In this document: positions 13,901 through 24,957 of the stretch, piece by piece | Position numbering within the stretch: position 1 is the stretch's first letter | Layout: every line of letters begins with the position of its first letter | NCBI GenBank assembly: GCA_014843695.1 | Contig: CM026402.1 | Location: 18,405,354-18,469,353 of the forward strand | Origin: Archivesica marissinica | Lineage: Eukaryota; Mollusca; Bivalvia; Venerida; Vesicomyidae | DNA length: 64,000 nucleotides | Reading direction: 5' to 3' | Position numbers and translations under genes: made by a program | The notes under the pieces: model-generated | Seen by the model: only the letters and a program-made list of their open reading frames with translations | Database searches by the model: none | Told to the model about the DNA's origin: nothing

Positions 13901-16345
13901 TATACTGCAGTACAATGAACATACACACAGCATATACACTATACTGCAGTACAATGAACATACACCCAGCATCTACACTATACTGCAGTACAATGAACAT
14001 ACATACAGCATCTACACTATACTGCAGTACAATACACACAGCATCTACACTATACTGCAGTACAATGAACATACACACAGCATCTACACTATACTGCAGT
14101 ACAATGAACATACACACAGCATCTACACTATACTGCAGTACAATGAACATACACACAGCATCTACACTATACTGCAGTACAATGAACATACACACAGCAT
14201 CTACACTATACTGCAGTACAATGAACATACACACAGCATCTACACTATACTGCAGTACAATGATCATACACACAGCATCTACACTATACTGCAGTACAAT
14301 GAACATACACACAGCATCTACACTATACTGCAGTACAATGATCATACACACAGCATCTACACTATACTGCAGTACAATGAACATACACACAGCATCTACA
14401 CTATACTGCAGTACAATGAACATACACACAGCATCTACACTATACTGCAGTACAATGACATACACACAGCATCTACACTATACTGCAGTACAATACACCC
14501 AGCATCTACACTATACTGCAGTACAATACACACAGCATCTACACTATACTGCAGTACAATGAACATACACACAGCATCTACACTATACTGCAGTACAATA
14601 CACACAGCATCTACACTATACTGCAGTACAATGAACATACACACAGCATCTACACTATACTGCAGTACAATGATCATACACACAGCATCTACACTATACT
14701 GCAGTACAATGAACATACACACAGCATCTACACTATACTGCAGTACAATGAACATACACACAGCATCTACACTATACTGCAGTACAATGAAATACACACA
14801 GCATCTACACTATACTGCAGTACAATGAACATACACACAGCATCTACACTATACTGCAGTACAATGAACATACACAGCATATACACTATACTGCAGTACA
14901 ATGAACATACACACAGCATCTACACTATACTGCAGTACAATGAACATACACAGCATCTACACTATACTGCAGTACAATGAACATACACACAGCATCTACA
15001 CTATACTGCAGTACAATGAACATACACACAGCATCTACACTATACTGCAGTACAATACACACAGCAACTACACTATACTGCAGTACAATACACACAGCAT
15101 CTACACTATACTGCAGTACAATGATCATACACACAGTATCTACACTATACTGCAGTACAATACACACAGCATCTACACTATACTGCAGTACAATGATCAT
15201 ACACACAGCATCTACACTATACTGCAGTACAATGAACATACACACAGCATCTACACTATACTGCAGTACAATGAACATACACACAGCATCTACACTATAC
15301 TGCAGTACAATACACCCAGCATCTACACTATACTGCAGTACAATGATCATACACACAGCATCTACACTATACTGCAGTACAATGAACATACATACAGCAT
15401 CTACACTATACTGCAGTACAATGAAAATACACAGCATCTACACTATACTGCAGTACAATGAACATACACACAGCATCTACACTATACTGCAGTACAATGA
15501 TCATACACACAGCATCTACACTATACTGCAGTACAATACACCCAGCATCTACACTATACTGCAGTACAATGAACATACACACAGCATCTACACTATACTG
15601 CAGTACAATACACCCAGCATCTACACTATAATGCAGTACAATGAACATACACACAGCATCTACACTATACTGCAGTACAATACACCCAGCATCTACACTA
15701 TACTGCAGTACAATGAACATACACACAGCATCTACACTATACTGCAGTACAATACACCCAGCATCTACACTATACTGCAGTACAATGATCATACACACAG
15801 CATCTACACTATACTGCAGTACAATACATACAGCAGCTACACTATACTGCAGTACAATGAACATACACACAGCATCTACACTATACTGCAGTACATTGAA
15901 CATACACACAGCATCTACACTATACTGCAGTACATTGAACATACACACAGCATCTACACTATACTGCAGTACAATGAACATACACAGCATCTACACTATA
16001 CTGCAGTACAATGAACATACACACAGCATCTACACTATACTGCAGTACAATGATCATACACACAGCATCTACACTATACTGCAGTACAATACACACAGCA
16101 TCTACACTATACTGCAGTACAATACACCCAGCATCTACACTATACTGCAGTACAATACACACAGCATCTACACTATACTGCAGTACAATGAACATACACA
16201 CAGCATCTACACTATACTGTAGTACAATGAACATACATACAGCATCTACACTATACTGCAGTACAATGAACATACACACAGCATCTACACTATACTGCAG
16301 TACAATGAACATACACCCAGCATCTACACTATACTGCAGTACAAT
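7974..16345. repeat. 8.4-kb PstI satellite of 33- and 39-bp units
   Basis: There are over 200 units of ACACACAGCATCTACACTAT + ACTGCAGTACAAT (33 bp). The 39-bp form has an extra GAACAT or GATCAT before ACACAC. Nearly every unit has the PstI site CTGCAG. Sequence variants (CACAG or CCCAG; GAACAT or GATCAT; rare GCAACT, GCATAT, AATGCAG) act as markers and reveal long duplicated blocks. Because both unit lengths are multiples of three and the unit lacks stops in two plus frames and one minus frame, reading frames of up to 916 codons appear. They read as endless IHTASTLYCST-type repeats and carry no sign of a real gene. The array lies inside the 11.9-kb intron before the last MOB2-like exon. It ends in a decayed half unit at 16346-16360. 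Confidence 0.97.
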
Positions 16346-16497
16346 GCTACACTTTACTGGAATGATAAATTTGTGTACGATATTTTTCTGTCTATACTAA
16401 ATTTGCTACATGCTTCATAAAATACTCAAAATCGCTTAAAGCTTTCTCACAAATTATTACTTTTGTAAGATTTCTTTTCATCCCATATTTATGTATA

Positions 16498-16628
16498 CAG
16501 TCAAACTTCCTCTATTAAAGCAACCATCTACCAGCTCTCCAGTCTGGCATTTTGTTCAACATCCACCTCTGCTAAACAGCCACTTTTCATCACTCCATTG
16601 GCTGGCTGCTAAAAAACAGGATTGACTG
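16498..16628. mobile_element. MITE family 3 (TA-flanked, CAGTCAA ends)
   Basis: The left end TA-CAGTCAAACTTCCTCT and right end AACAGGATTGACTG-TA are inverted and flanked by TA, the target of Tc1/mariner elements. The interior contains TGGCATTTTGTTCAACATCC and GGCTGGCTGCTAA, shared with copies at 54389 and 57486. It lies 50 bases from an exon of the MOB2-like gene. Confidence 0.65.
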
Positions 16629-16678
16629 TACACCGTTCCTGACATGCACAACACATGCTCTCCGTTTCCTATACATAC

Positions 16679-16803
16679 CAAATTTGGTAGGAAATATTGA
16701 CTCGTCTGAGACTGTCTTTTGTATATGCAAGGTGACGAAGTCAATATACTGGGCCGCCGACTCTTTGCTCTTCTTCCCTTTCTCGTCAATCCAACAAAAT
16801 TGC
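16679..16803 (-). CDS. MOB2: MOB2-like kinase activator, internal exon
   Basis: A 125-nt exon carries G + 41 codons + G, between the acceptor CTCGTTTACAG and the donor GTATGT. It encodes QFCWIDEKGKKSK, then AAQYIDFVTLHIQKTV and SDESIFPTKF. The W-x-DE-x-GKK turn and the Q-Y-x-D-x-V helix are hallmarks of the Mob fold. SDESIFPTK is close to the equivalent stretch of insect and vertebrate MOB2 as I know them. The last G joins GT of the next exon (4778) to make the glycine of FPTKF-G-HPFP, as family members have. The first G completes a valine codon with the GT of the exon at 26593. Both phases fit, so this is an exon and not a stray match. Confidence 0.95.
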
Positions 16804-16892
16804 CTGTAAACGAGTTATTAGAGAATTATATATGCTGTACAGGAGACATGGCCTGGAGGCTACAAAACTTTCTGGTTGAGCAAAGAACAAAT

Positions 16893-16950
16893 CTCAGACA
16901 TTGCCTCTTCCCTAGCCATCATGGCGGTGCATTCCATTAGGAATGACCCG
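16893..16950 (+). mobile_element. SINE family B fragment
   Basis: The sequence ATTGCCTCTTCCCTAGCCAT and GCATTCCATTAGGAATGA matches the middle of the full SINEs at 52441 and 58624 (TTGCCTCTTCTCTCTCCCTC, GGATTCCATCAGGAATGAGG). The head and tail are missing. The remaining bases, 16951-17227, show no recognisable feature. Confidence 0.6.
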
Positions 16951-17227
16951 CAGTGTTTCCCCCAGACTGAAAAAAGGGCAGGGCGCAGGGAGAAAAAAGG
17001 GCATTTTTTTCATGTTGTCTGTCCTCAAAAGGGCAGAATTGACAAGGTCTCTTCATGTTATTATGAATACGAAACATTTTGAGGACGAATCAATTCTGCA
17101 ACTGTATTGCGTATTACAATTCAAAATATATTATGGTTTATGACAATGGTGTGGTTTCGGAGATAATTACGGTATCTAAACAATAATGTGTGCCACATAA
17201 TTACAACAATAATGCATCTACATTTAT

Positions 17228-19557
17228 TTAAATAGGCAGTGGGTATTTAAACGTCTTTGTTATTTCATAAATAGGCAGTGGGTATTTAAAAGTCTTCGTT
17301 ATTTCATAAATAGGCAGTGGGTATTTAAAAGTCTTCGTTATTTCATAAATAGGCAGTGGGTGTTTAAAAGTCTTCGTTATTTCAAAAATAGGCAGTGGGT
17401 GTTTAAAAGTCTTCGTTATTTCATAAATAGGCAGTGGGTATTTAAAAGTCTTCGTTATTTCATAAATAGGCAGTGGGTGTTTAAGTCTTCGTTATTTCAT
17501 AAATAGGCAGTGGGTATTTAAAAGTCTTCGTTATTTCATAAATAGGCAGTGGGTATTTAAAAGTCTTTGTTATTTCATAAATAGGCAGTGGGTATTTAAA
17601 AGTCTTTGTTATTTCATAAATAGGCAGTGGGTATTTAAAAGTCTTTGTTATTTCATAAATAGGCAGTGGGTATTTAAAAGTCTTTGTTATTTCATAAATA
17701 GGCAGTGGGTATTTAAAAGTCTTTGTTATTTCATAAATAGGCAGTGGGTATTTAAAAGTCTTTGTTATTTCATAAATAGGCAGTGGGTATTTAAAAGTCT
17801 TTGTTATTTCATAAATAGGCAGTGGGTATTTAAAAGTCTTTGTTATTTCATAAATAGGCAGTGGGTATTTAAAAGTCTTTGTTATTTCATAAATAGGCAG
17901 TGGGTATTTAAAAGTCTTTGTTATTTCATAAATAGGCAGTGGGTATTTAAAAGTCTTTGTTATTTCATAAATAGGCAGTGGGTATTTAAAAGTCTTTGTT
18001 ATTTCATAAATAGGCAGTGGGTATTTAAAAGTCTTCATTATTTCATAAATAGGCAGTGTGTATTTAAAAGTCTTCGTTATTTCATAAATAGGCAGTGGGT
18101 ATTTAAAAGTCTTCGTTATTTCAAAAATAGGCAGTGGGTATTTAAAAGTCTTCGTTATTTCATAAATAGGCAGTGGGTGTTTAAAAGTCTTCGTTATTTC
18201 ATAAATAGGCAGTGGGTATTTAAAAGTCTTCGGGTATTGAAAAGTCTTCGTTATTTCATAAATAGGCAGTGGGTATTTAAACGTCTTCGTTATTTCAAAA
18301 ATAGACAGTGGGTGTTTAAAAGTCTTCGTTATTTCATAAATAGGCAGTGGGTATTTAAAAGTCTTCGTTATTTCAAAAATAGACAGTGGGTGTTTAAAAG
18401 TCTTCGTTATTTCATAAATAGGCAGTGGGTATTTAAAAGTCTTCATTATTTCATAAATAGGCAGTGGGTATTTAAAAGTCTTCGTTATTTCATAAATAGG
18501 CAGTGGGTATTTAAAAGTCTTCGTTATTTCATAAATAGGCAGTGGGTATTTAAAAGTCTTCGTTATTTCATATAAATAGGCAGTGGGTATTTAAAAGTCT
18601 TCGTTATTTCATAAATAGGCAGTGGGTATTTAAAAGTCTTCGTTATTTCATAAATAGGCAGTGGGTATTGAAAAGTCTTCGTTATTTCATAAATAGGCAG
18701 TGGGTATTTAAGTCTTCGTTATTTCAAAAATAGGCAGTGGGTATTTAAAAGTCTTCGTTATTTCATAAATAGGCAGTGGGTGTTTAAGTCTTCGTTATTT
18801 CATAAATAGGCAGTGGGTATTTAAAAGTCTTCGTTATTTCATAAATAGGCAGTGGGTATTTAAAAGTCTTCGTTATTTCATAAATAGGCAGTGGGTGTTT
18901 AAAAGTCTTCGTTATTTCAAAAATAGGCAGTGGGTATTTAAAAGTCTTCGTTATTTCATAAATAGGTAGTGGGTGTTTAAAAGTCTTCGTTATTTCATAA
19001 ATAGGCAGTGGGTATTTAAAAGTCTTCGTTATTTCATAAATAGGCAGTGGGTATTTAAAAGTCTTCGTTATTTCATAAATAGGCAGTGGGTGTTTAAAAG
19101 TCTTCGTTATTTCATAAATAGGCAGTGGGTATTTAAAAGTCTTCGGGTATTGAAAAGTCTTCGTTATTTCATAAATAGGCAGTGGGTATTTAAACGTCTT
19201 CGTTATTTCAAAAATAGACAGTGGGTGTTTAAAAGTCTTCGTTATTTCATAAATAGGCAGTGGGTATTTAAAAGTCTTCGTTATTTCATAAATAGGCAGT
19301 GGGTATTTAAAAGTCTTTGTTATTTCATAAATAGGCAGTGGGTATTTAAAAGTCTTCGTTATTTCATAAATAGGCAGTGGGTATTGAAAAGTCTTCGTTA
19401 TTTCATAAATAGGCAGTGGGTATTTAAGTCTTCGTTATTTCAAAAATAGGCAGTGGGTATTTAAAAGTCTTCGTTATTTCAAAAATAGGCAGTGGCTATT
19501 GAAAAGTCTTCGTTATTTCAAAAACAGGCAGCGGGTATTTAAGTCTTTGTTATTTAA
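17228..19557. repeat. 39-bp minisatellite, about 60 copies
   Basis: The unit ATAAATAGGCAGTGGGTATT + TAAAAGTCTTCGTTATTTC repeats every 39 bases. From about 17560 to 18010 all units carry CTTTGTT, while units on both sides carry CTTCGTT, so a central block has been made uniform. A shortened unit (GTCTTCGGGTATTGAAAAG) occurs at about 18224 and again at about 19137, 913 bases apart, marking a block duplication. The 39-base period leaves a minus-strand frame open for 321 codons as a KTFKYPLPIYEIT repeat, which I treat as an artefact. The array lies in an intron of the MOB2-like gene. Confidence 0.95.
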
Positions 19558-20001
19558 AAAATTCAACTAGAAAATGGTGAGCTTAATACCGAAATGTAGG
19601 GGACGCGCATCTTAGAATCATTACGGTGTTTTATGAACATTTTTTAAATGACAATAATTTTTGTACTTTAACTATGTATGGCATGTCAAATTTGTATCAT
19701 TATCATAATCACATACTAAGGGCTTTAAAAGTGAAATTGCTGCTTTACAATTGTAATTGATGTAAGTGGGAAGCGGTGGTATGGTACTTGTGTAACCATG
19801 TATATCACTTACATTACATGTCCCAGATCGTAATCAGGAAGTCATACTCTCTGTATGATGGTGCAAATAAAATTACATCTAAACTAATTGCATAAGGAGT
19901 AGTTTATGGCTGGAAGAAATTGTCATCAGTTGAAGATATTTTTTTGGTATATTTTAGGAGCTTTGAAGAGGCCTCAAGATTTGAATACAGTCAACCCTGT
20001 C

Positions 20002-20056
20002 TTAACCCTTTCCCTCATGGAAGCACCTCTTGACGCCATTACCAATATGACATACA
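20002..20056 (+). repeat. Solitary 55-bp satellite monomer inserted at TTAA
   Basis: A single copy of the unit that forms the array at 26762-28790 starts TTAACCCTTTCCCTCATGGA, continues AGCACCTCTTGACGCCATTA, and ends in GACATACA followed by TTAA (20057-20060). It sits inside a MITE at a position where the related copy at 57486 has no insert. Confidence 0.85.
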
Positions 20057-20111
20057 TTAAACAGCCAGCCACGGGAATCACAGAAAGTGGCTGCTTAGCA
20101 CAGATGGCTGC

Positions 20112-20351
20112 TTAACACATTTGATTTTGGATACCGTTCAAATAGTACTTGCAAAGAACATAGAGCCATATCAGCCACCACGGAACGTGCTGTCTGATCA
20201 GGCTCTATGCTGTTTGCTATTCAGATGATCTTGCTAAGACACTTGGCTATGTAGCAAAAACATAGATCCTGATCAGCATGCAGCGTCACGCTGCGTGTTG
20301 ATCTGGATCTATGTGTTTGCCTTTAAATGTATCCAGAATGAAATGGGTTAA
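20112..20351 (+). mobile_element. TTAA MITE family 1
   Basis: It begins TTAACACATTTGATTTTGGA and ends TCCAGAATGAAATGGGTTAA, giving imperfect inverted ends flanked by a duplicated TTAA as in piggyBac-type elements. The centre folds: AGATCCTGATCAGC pairs with TGATCTGGATCT around GCAGCGT/ACGCTGC. There is no coding capacity, so it would depend on a transposase made elsewhere. Confidence 0.85.
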
Positions 20352-20675
20352 TAACGTGCAAATGTATAATAAAACGACATATTGGGAATCTGCAAACTGA
20401 CTGCTTAGGTGATCACTCACACAGGTGTTTGACTGTAAATATAATCTACCCAGTAAATCAAGTTTTCTAATTTGTTGATCGTTTGTTTTTCGTTAAATTA
20501 TCTTGCAATTTTTTATTTGGTAAACGTATATTTTAGAAAGCATCTGTGATGATACGGCTTAGGCATAAAAAATGGTTTGGTTCAGGTAACCTGACTCTAC
20601 GTATAAAGTCACATCACCCAAGTGACTGATCAACAACAACAACAAAAATATCTTGTTTATTTCTTTCTTTTTTGT

Positions 20676-20886
20676 GTCCTTTTCGGGTTTTACTGAATTT
20701 TTCGGGTTTTACTGAACTTTTCGGGTTTTACTGAATTTTGCAGGTTTTACTGAACATTTCGGGTTTTACTGAACTTTGCAGGTTTTACTGAACTTTTCGG
20801 GTTTTACTGAACTTTGCAGGTTTTACTGAACTTTGCAGGTTTTACTGAACTTTGCAGGTTTTACTGAACTTTTCGAGTTTTACTAA
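20676..20886. repeat. 20-bp minisatellite, about 10 copies
   Basis: The unit TTTCGGGTTTTACTGAACTT alternates with a TTGCAGGTTTTACTGAACTT form. The flanks 20436-20675 and 20887-21118 hold no recognised gene or element. Confidence 0.9.
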
Positions 20887-21118
20887 AAGATTATAAAAAG
20901 CAATTCCTGGATTTTTGGAACATCAACCAAATGTTTTTTTCCATTGGCCTTAGATCGGCCAAACCATTGTTAGTACAAAATAATGATCGTATTATAAACA
21001 ATTTCCCCATCTGCCCTACATAAAAGATGTTTGTATGATAGTAGTTGTCATCATTAATATGTACAACTACATTGAAGTCACTTTGGGTGGAATCTCATAT
21101 TTGATGTGCATAATGTTC

Positions 21119-21380
21119 CAGGTAGCATTTTAGAGGGGCAATGGGCATAATAGTTGCCTAGGGACCTTGACTTCGCCCTCACTAATTTTCTTTTTTTTAC
21201 AATTTCATACAAAATGTTGGCCCATTTATAAAGCACTTCTATTCAAATGTTATATTTACGGTAATGTCATACTGTGCATTTTAACCATATTTTGTTGAAA
21301 TTTATTAAATAACACTATTTAGGGACGCGATCGCACGCTTTCTCACTTCTCCAAATAATTCTGACCTAGAATGAACCCTG
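21119..21380 (-). mobile_element. MITE family 4 (CAGGG ends, hAT-like)
   Basis: The left end CAGGTAGCATTTTAGAGG and right end CTAGAATGAACCCTG resemble the ends of the complete copy at 44027-44326, here in the opposite orientation. Shared interior phrases include TAAAGCACTTCTATTCAAAT and GGGACGCGATCGCACGC. CAGGG-type ends are common in hAT transposons. I could not find a convincing 8-bp target duplication. Confidence 0.6.
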
Positions 21381-21709
21381 GTCTTCATCATACAAATAAT
21401 GTTATCATATTTCCATTCCCTGGCGCAGTAACACACAGCATGTGCCCTTCAGACTATGGGGGGAGGGGGGGGGGGGAGTAACAATGTATTGCCGCATTTC
21501 CACGTCCAATTGAGTGAATTTTAAAACAAAACACGATGACGATGGAAATGTTCCCGTGTTGCTCACCTCGTATTCTTAGGTTGCAGTAGAAAATAGGTTT
21601 TCAAAGACGGCGCTGGGTCTCGGATCAGCCATGTATTAACGGCGTTTCGCCTACGAATCATAAATAGCACTGTCATTGTCAAATATCTCGTGCGACATAG
21701 TTGGAGGAG

Positions 21710-22085
21710 AAGCCAAAAATAGTTTTCGCTGTGTTAGCTATCTCGAGTTTCTGATTGGTACAAATTAACGTATTAGTGAGCAACAGGCTCCCCCCCCCCC
21801 CCCCCCCCTGATGCTCCATACAACGGTGGGACTCGAGAGTAGAAGTAGAAAATAGATTTTCGCTGTGTTAGCTATCGAGTTTCTGATTGGTGAGAATTTA
21901 CGTATTAGTGAGTTACAGGCGCCCCGCCCCCACCCACAAGATGCTCCATACAATGGTGGGACTCGAGAGTAGAAATAGAAAATAGATTTTCGCTGTGTTA
22001 GCTACCTCGAGTTTCTGATCCCCACCCCCCGATGCTCCATTCAATGGTGGGGGGGACTCAGAGAAGAAGCTTAAAATAGATTTTT
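21710..22085. repeat. Tandem repeat of about 125 bp, three copies, with a 19-base C run
   Basis: The phrase TTTTCGCTGTGTTAGCTA recurs near 21724, 21858 and 21988, followed each time by GAGTTTCTGAT, a C-rich segment, GATGCTCCAT, and CGGTGGGACTCGAGAGTAGA or a near variant. The first copy's C-rich segment is an unbroken run of 19 C (21790-21808); in the others it is mixed. A related half unit begins near 21585. No coding sequence is supported in 21381-22289. Confidence 0.8.
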
Positions 22086-22289
22086 CTAGATGGCAGTAAT
22101 GCCCCATTTATAATTAATTGCAAGCTGTTATTAGAGCAACAATGAGTACAGTGTATCTATCCTACTCCACCCACATGTAATCAATGCCAAGTCATTCACA
22201 GTATTTATTAGAAAACAAGATTTACAGAATCACCAGATCTTCCACTAGTAATGAAATTCACTATCAGATGACACCCTCAACTCAACCTG

Positions 22290-22652
22290 TTAACCCATTT
22301 CATTTGGGATACGGTTCAAACAGTATTTGCAAAGAACATAGAGCCAGATCAACCACCACGGAATGTGCCGTCTGATCCATTACTTACTATATGACTATAG
22401 GCCAAAAAAAAAAAATTGGCGTCTGGTTTACATTACTTACTATATGACCATAGGCCAAAAAAAAAAATTGTGTCTGGTGCCTGTGGTCTGATCAGGCTCT
22501 ATGCTGTTTGCTATTCAGATGATCTTGCTAAGACACTTGGCTATGCAGCAAACAACATAGATCCTGATCAGCACGTAGCATCACGCTGCGGCTGATCTGG
22601 ATCTATGTTGTTTGCAAAAGCCTTTAAATATATCCAGAATTAAATGGGTTAA
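22290..22652 (+). mobile_element. TTAA MITE family 1 with internal insertion
   Basis: It runs from TTAACCCATTTCATTTGGGA to ATCCAGAATTAAATGGGTTAA (last 20 bases counted). The family sequence is split after GTGCCGTCTGATC by about 115 bases. That insert holds two tandem copies of ATTACTTACTATATGACTAT + AGGCC + A-run + TTG, then TGATCAGG resumes the element. The central hairpin (AGATCCTGATCAGC with GCTGATCTGGATCT) is intact. The next 370 bases show nothing recognisable. Confidence 0.85.
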
Positions 22653-23019
22653 TGCAGCCCTTGTATGTGTTCTCAATGATATATAACCATTATTGTCAAA
22701 TGTTCAGATCAATGTAATTATTAATAACAACATCTGCTTCATGATAGGTCATGATAAAGCTGGTTAATAAACAAAGTAAACAACTGTAATGTAAGCACAC
22801 ACAACCCCTATCGGTTCACAGATGTAAAGATTGAAATAGATATATATATATCTTTGTGAAATATAACCCTATAACTTCAGAATCTACAAAAGAGACCGTG
22901 AATTCCATGTTAGAAAGTTAAAAGTTGTGTCTACTCTTTAACATATTAACAACCAGTATCAAGATGTATTGAAATATAGTCAAGCATTTCAGCAAACAAA
23001 GACTTGAACCATTTGTTTG

Positions 23020-24200
23020 TTTTTGTGGTTTAAAGTCAGCTTAAGTCATATGGCGCCTATGCAGCTATGATTGAGGCAAGTAAAGGCCCGAAGACCCCGG
23101 GTGCTACGAGCAGTATTTCAGGCACTATGAGCATGAGGCAAGTAAAGGCCCGAAGACCCCGGATGCTCCGAGCAGTATTTCAGGCACTATGGGCATGAGG
23201 CAAGTAAAGGCCCGAAGACCCTGGATGCTCCGAGCAGTATTTCAGGCACTATGGGCATGAGGCAAGTAAAGGCCCGAAGACCCCGGGTGCTCCGAGCAGT
23301 ATTTCAGGCACTATGGGCATGAGGCAAGTAAAGGCCCGAAGACCCCGGATGCTCCGAGCAGTATTTCAGGCACTATGGGCATGAGGCAAGTAAAGGCCCA
23401 AAGACCCCGGATGCTCCGAGCAGTATTTCAGGCACTATGGGCATGAGGCAAGTAAAGGCCCAAAGACCCCGGATGCTCCGAGCAGTATTTCAGGCACTAT
23501 GGGCATGAGGCAAGTAAAGGCCCGAAGACCCCGGATGCTCCGAGCAGTATTTCAGGCACTATGAGCATGAGGCAAGTAAAGGCCCGAAGACCCCGGATGC
23601 TCCGAGTAGTATTTCAGGCACTATGAGCATGAGGCAAGTAAAGGCCCGAAGACCCCGGATGCTCCGAGCAGTATTTCAGGCACTATGGGCATGAGGCAAG
23701 TAAAGGCCCAAAGACCCCGGGTGCTCCGAGCAGTATTTCAGGCACTATGGGCATGAGGCAAGTAAAGGCCCAAAGACCCCGGATGCTCCGAGCAGTATTT
23801 CAGGCACTATGGGCATGAGGCAAGTAAAGGCCCGAAGACCCTGGATGCTCCGAGTAGTATTTCAGGCACTATGGGCATGAGGCAAGTAAAGGCCCGAAGA
23901 CCCTGGATGCTCCGAGCAGTATTTCAGGCACTATGGGCATGAGGCAAGTAAAGGCCCACTGACCCTGGGTGCTCCGAGCAGTATTTCAGGCACTATGGGC
24001 ATGAGGCAAGTAAAGGCCCAAAGACCCTGGGTGCTCCAAGCAGTATTTCAGGCACTATGGGCATGCTGGGAAGAACCACAGACCTTCTGCAAGCCAGCTG
24101 GATAGCTTCCTGACATGAAATAATTTGACACTCCAGTGGGACTCAAACCTACAGCAGTGAGGGGCAAGTGATTTTAGAGTCAATGACTTTAACCTTCTAG
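23020..24200 (-). mobile_element. Degenerate SINE-like element swollen by a 62-bp array
   Basis: The left flank GTTTAAAGTCAGCTTAAGTC resembles 33989-34030. The right flank GACACTCCAGTGGGACTCAA + ACCTACAGCAGTGAGGGGCA resembles a decayed, reversed box B region, and a second copy of it lies at 42060-42115. Between them, 23073-24066 holds 16 units of 62 bases starting GAGGCAAGTAAAGGCCCGAA, with GGATGCTCCGAGCAGTATTT and CAGGCACTATGGGCAT. The array apparently grew inside the element. The SINE assignment is tentative; the array is certain. Confidence 0.7.
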
Positions 24201-24374
24201 TGAAAGTCGTTTTCTAATGTTGTTAAAACATGTGGCCCAAACCAATTGTATTGTCAGGCTCTGTTCTTGTACTTATAATTATCATGCTGAATGCAAATAA
24301 AATATTATTAAACTAAATCAATTTATGAACTATATAAATGTGTACAGATTTCAGCCATATTGTACAACACAAGA

Positions 24375-24575
24375 TAATTAGGGTCACCGGGGATAATATA
24401 AGTTGCAAGAACTTGTTTCGCAATCGAGCTAAGATAAATTTGTATAAAATAATCCCTGTGACACCTTCAGAAATATATGCTTCATTTTATTTTTTGGAGG
24501 ATAGTGAAGATATATAGTCCAATCTAAAAGACGGTTATTAGGGTTAGACAGTGGATCGAACCTGCAAATCCTGGA
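24375..24575. mobile_element. SINE remnants (family B tail, family D head)
   Basis: Bases 24390-24452 read ATAATATAAGTTGCAAGAAC then TTGTTTCGCAATCGAGCTAA, the tail of the family-B SINEs on the plus strand. Bases 24495-24575 read TTTTTGGAGGATAGTGAAGA and ATTAGGGTTAGACAGTGGAT + CGAACCTGC, a reversed family-D piece. Both are fragments. Confidence 0.6.
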
Positions 24576-24590
24576 TCATCCAATTATGTC

Positions 24591-24796
24591 TTAACCCATT
24601 CAACACCAAGTAACTGACATGGACTGGTCCATGATTTTTTTAGACATAAATTAATCAGAAAATTACATTTGGACCAGTTCATTTATCAAAATGGGTAATT
24701 TTGTCTAAAAATAGTAATATTCCTGGCAAATAGTGCAGATCCTGATGAGACGGCTTTGTAAGCCTACTTAGAGGTATGTAGTGTTGAAAGGGTTAA
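24591..24796 (+). mobile_element. TTAA MITE family 2, copy with deleted hairpin
   Basis: It begins TTAACCCATTCAACACCAAG and ends GTGTTGAAAGGGTTAA. One arm of the central hairpin is gone: AGATCCTGATGAGACGGCTT runs directly into TGTAAGCCTACTTAGAGG. Otherwise it is colinear with the copies at 29114 and 37855. Confidence 0.85.
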
Positions 24797-24957
24797 AGAG
24801 ACAAGGAAATATTCAGAGGTTAGTCACATTCTTGTATTTCTAGGAAAAGCATGATATTTGTATGATTTGAGTGGTGTTGTTCTAGTTTGCAGTCATATTG
24901 TATAATGCAAGGGTTCATGTGTCAGGTGTCAGTAACATTACCTCATGATGCTTGAGG

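Larger units (their letters stand above)
19988..20435. mobile_element. MITE family 3, interrupted at two TTAA sites
   Basis: The ends TA-CAGTCAACCCTGTC and CAGGTGTTTGACTG-TA are inverted. Removing the inserts at 20002-20056 and 20112-20351 leaves CCTGTC-TTAA-ACAGCCAGCC and GGCTGC-TTAA-TAACGTGCAAATG. These match the uninterrupted relative at 57486 (CCTGTCCTAAGCAGCC and GGCTGCTTAATAGAGGGC). It gives direct evidence that both inserts targeted TTAA. Confidence 0.75.

Noticed and set aside
17481..18446. 321-codon frame on the minus strand
   Set aside because: It is a pure 13-residue repeat of the 39-bp minisatellite and stops where shortened units shift the frame.
21570..21640. Possible minus-strand first exon starting MADPRPSAVFENLF
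   Set aside because: The frame stops before the GTGAGC donor and belongs to sequence partly shared with the 125-bp repeat. No partner exon was found.
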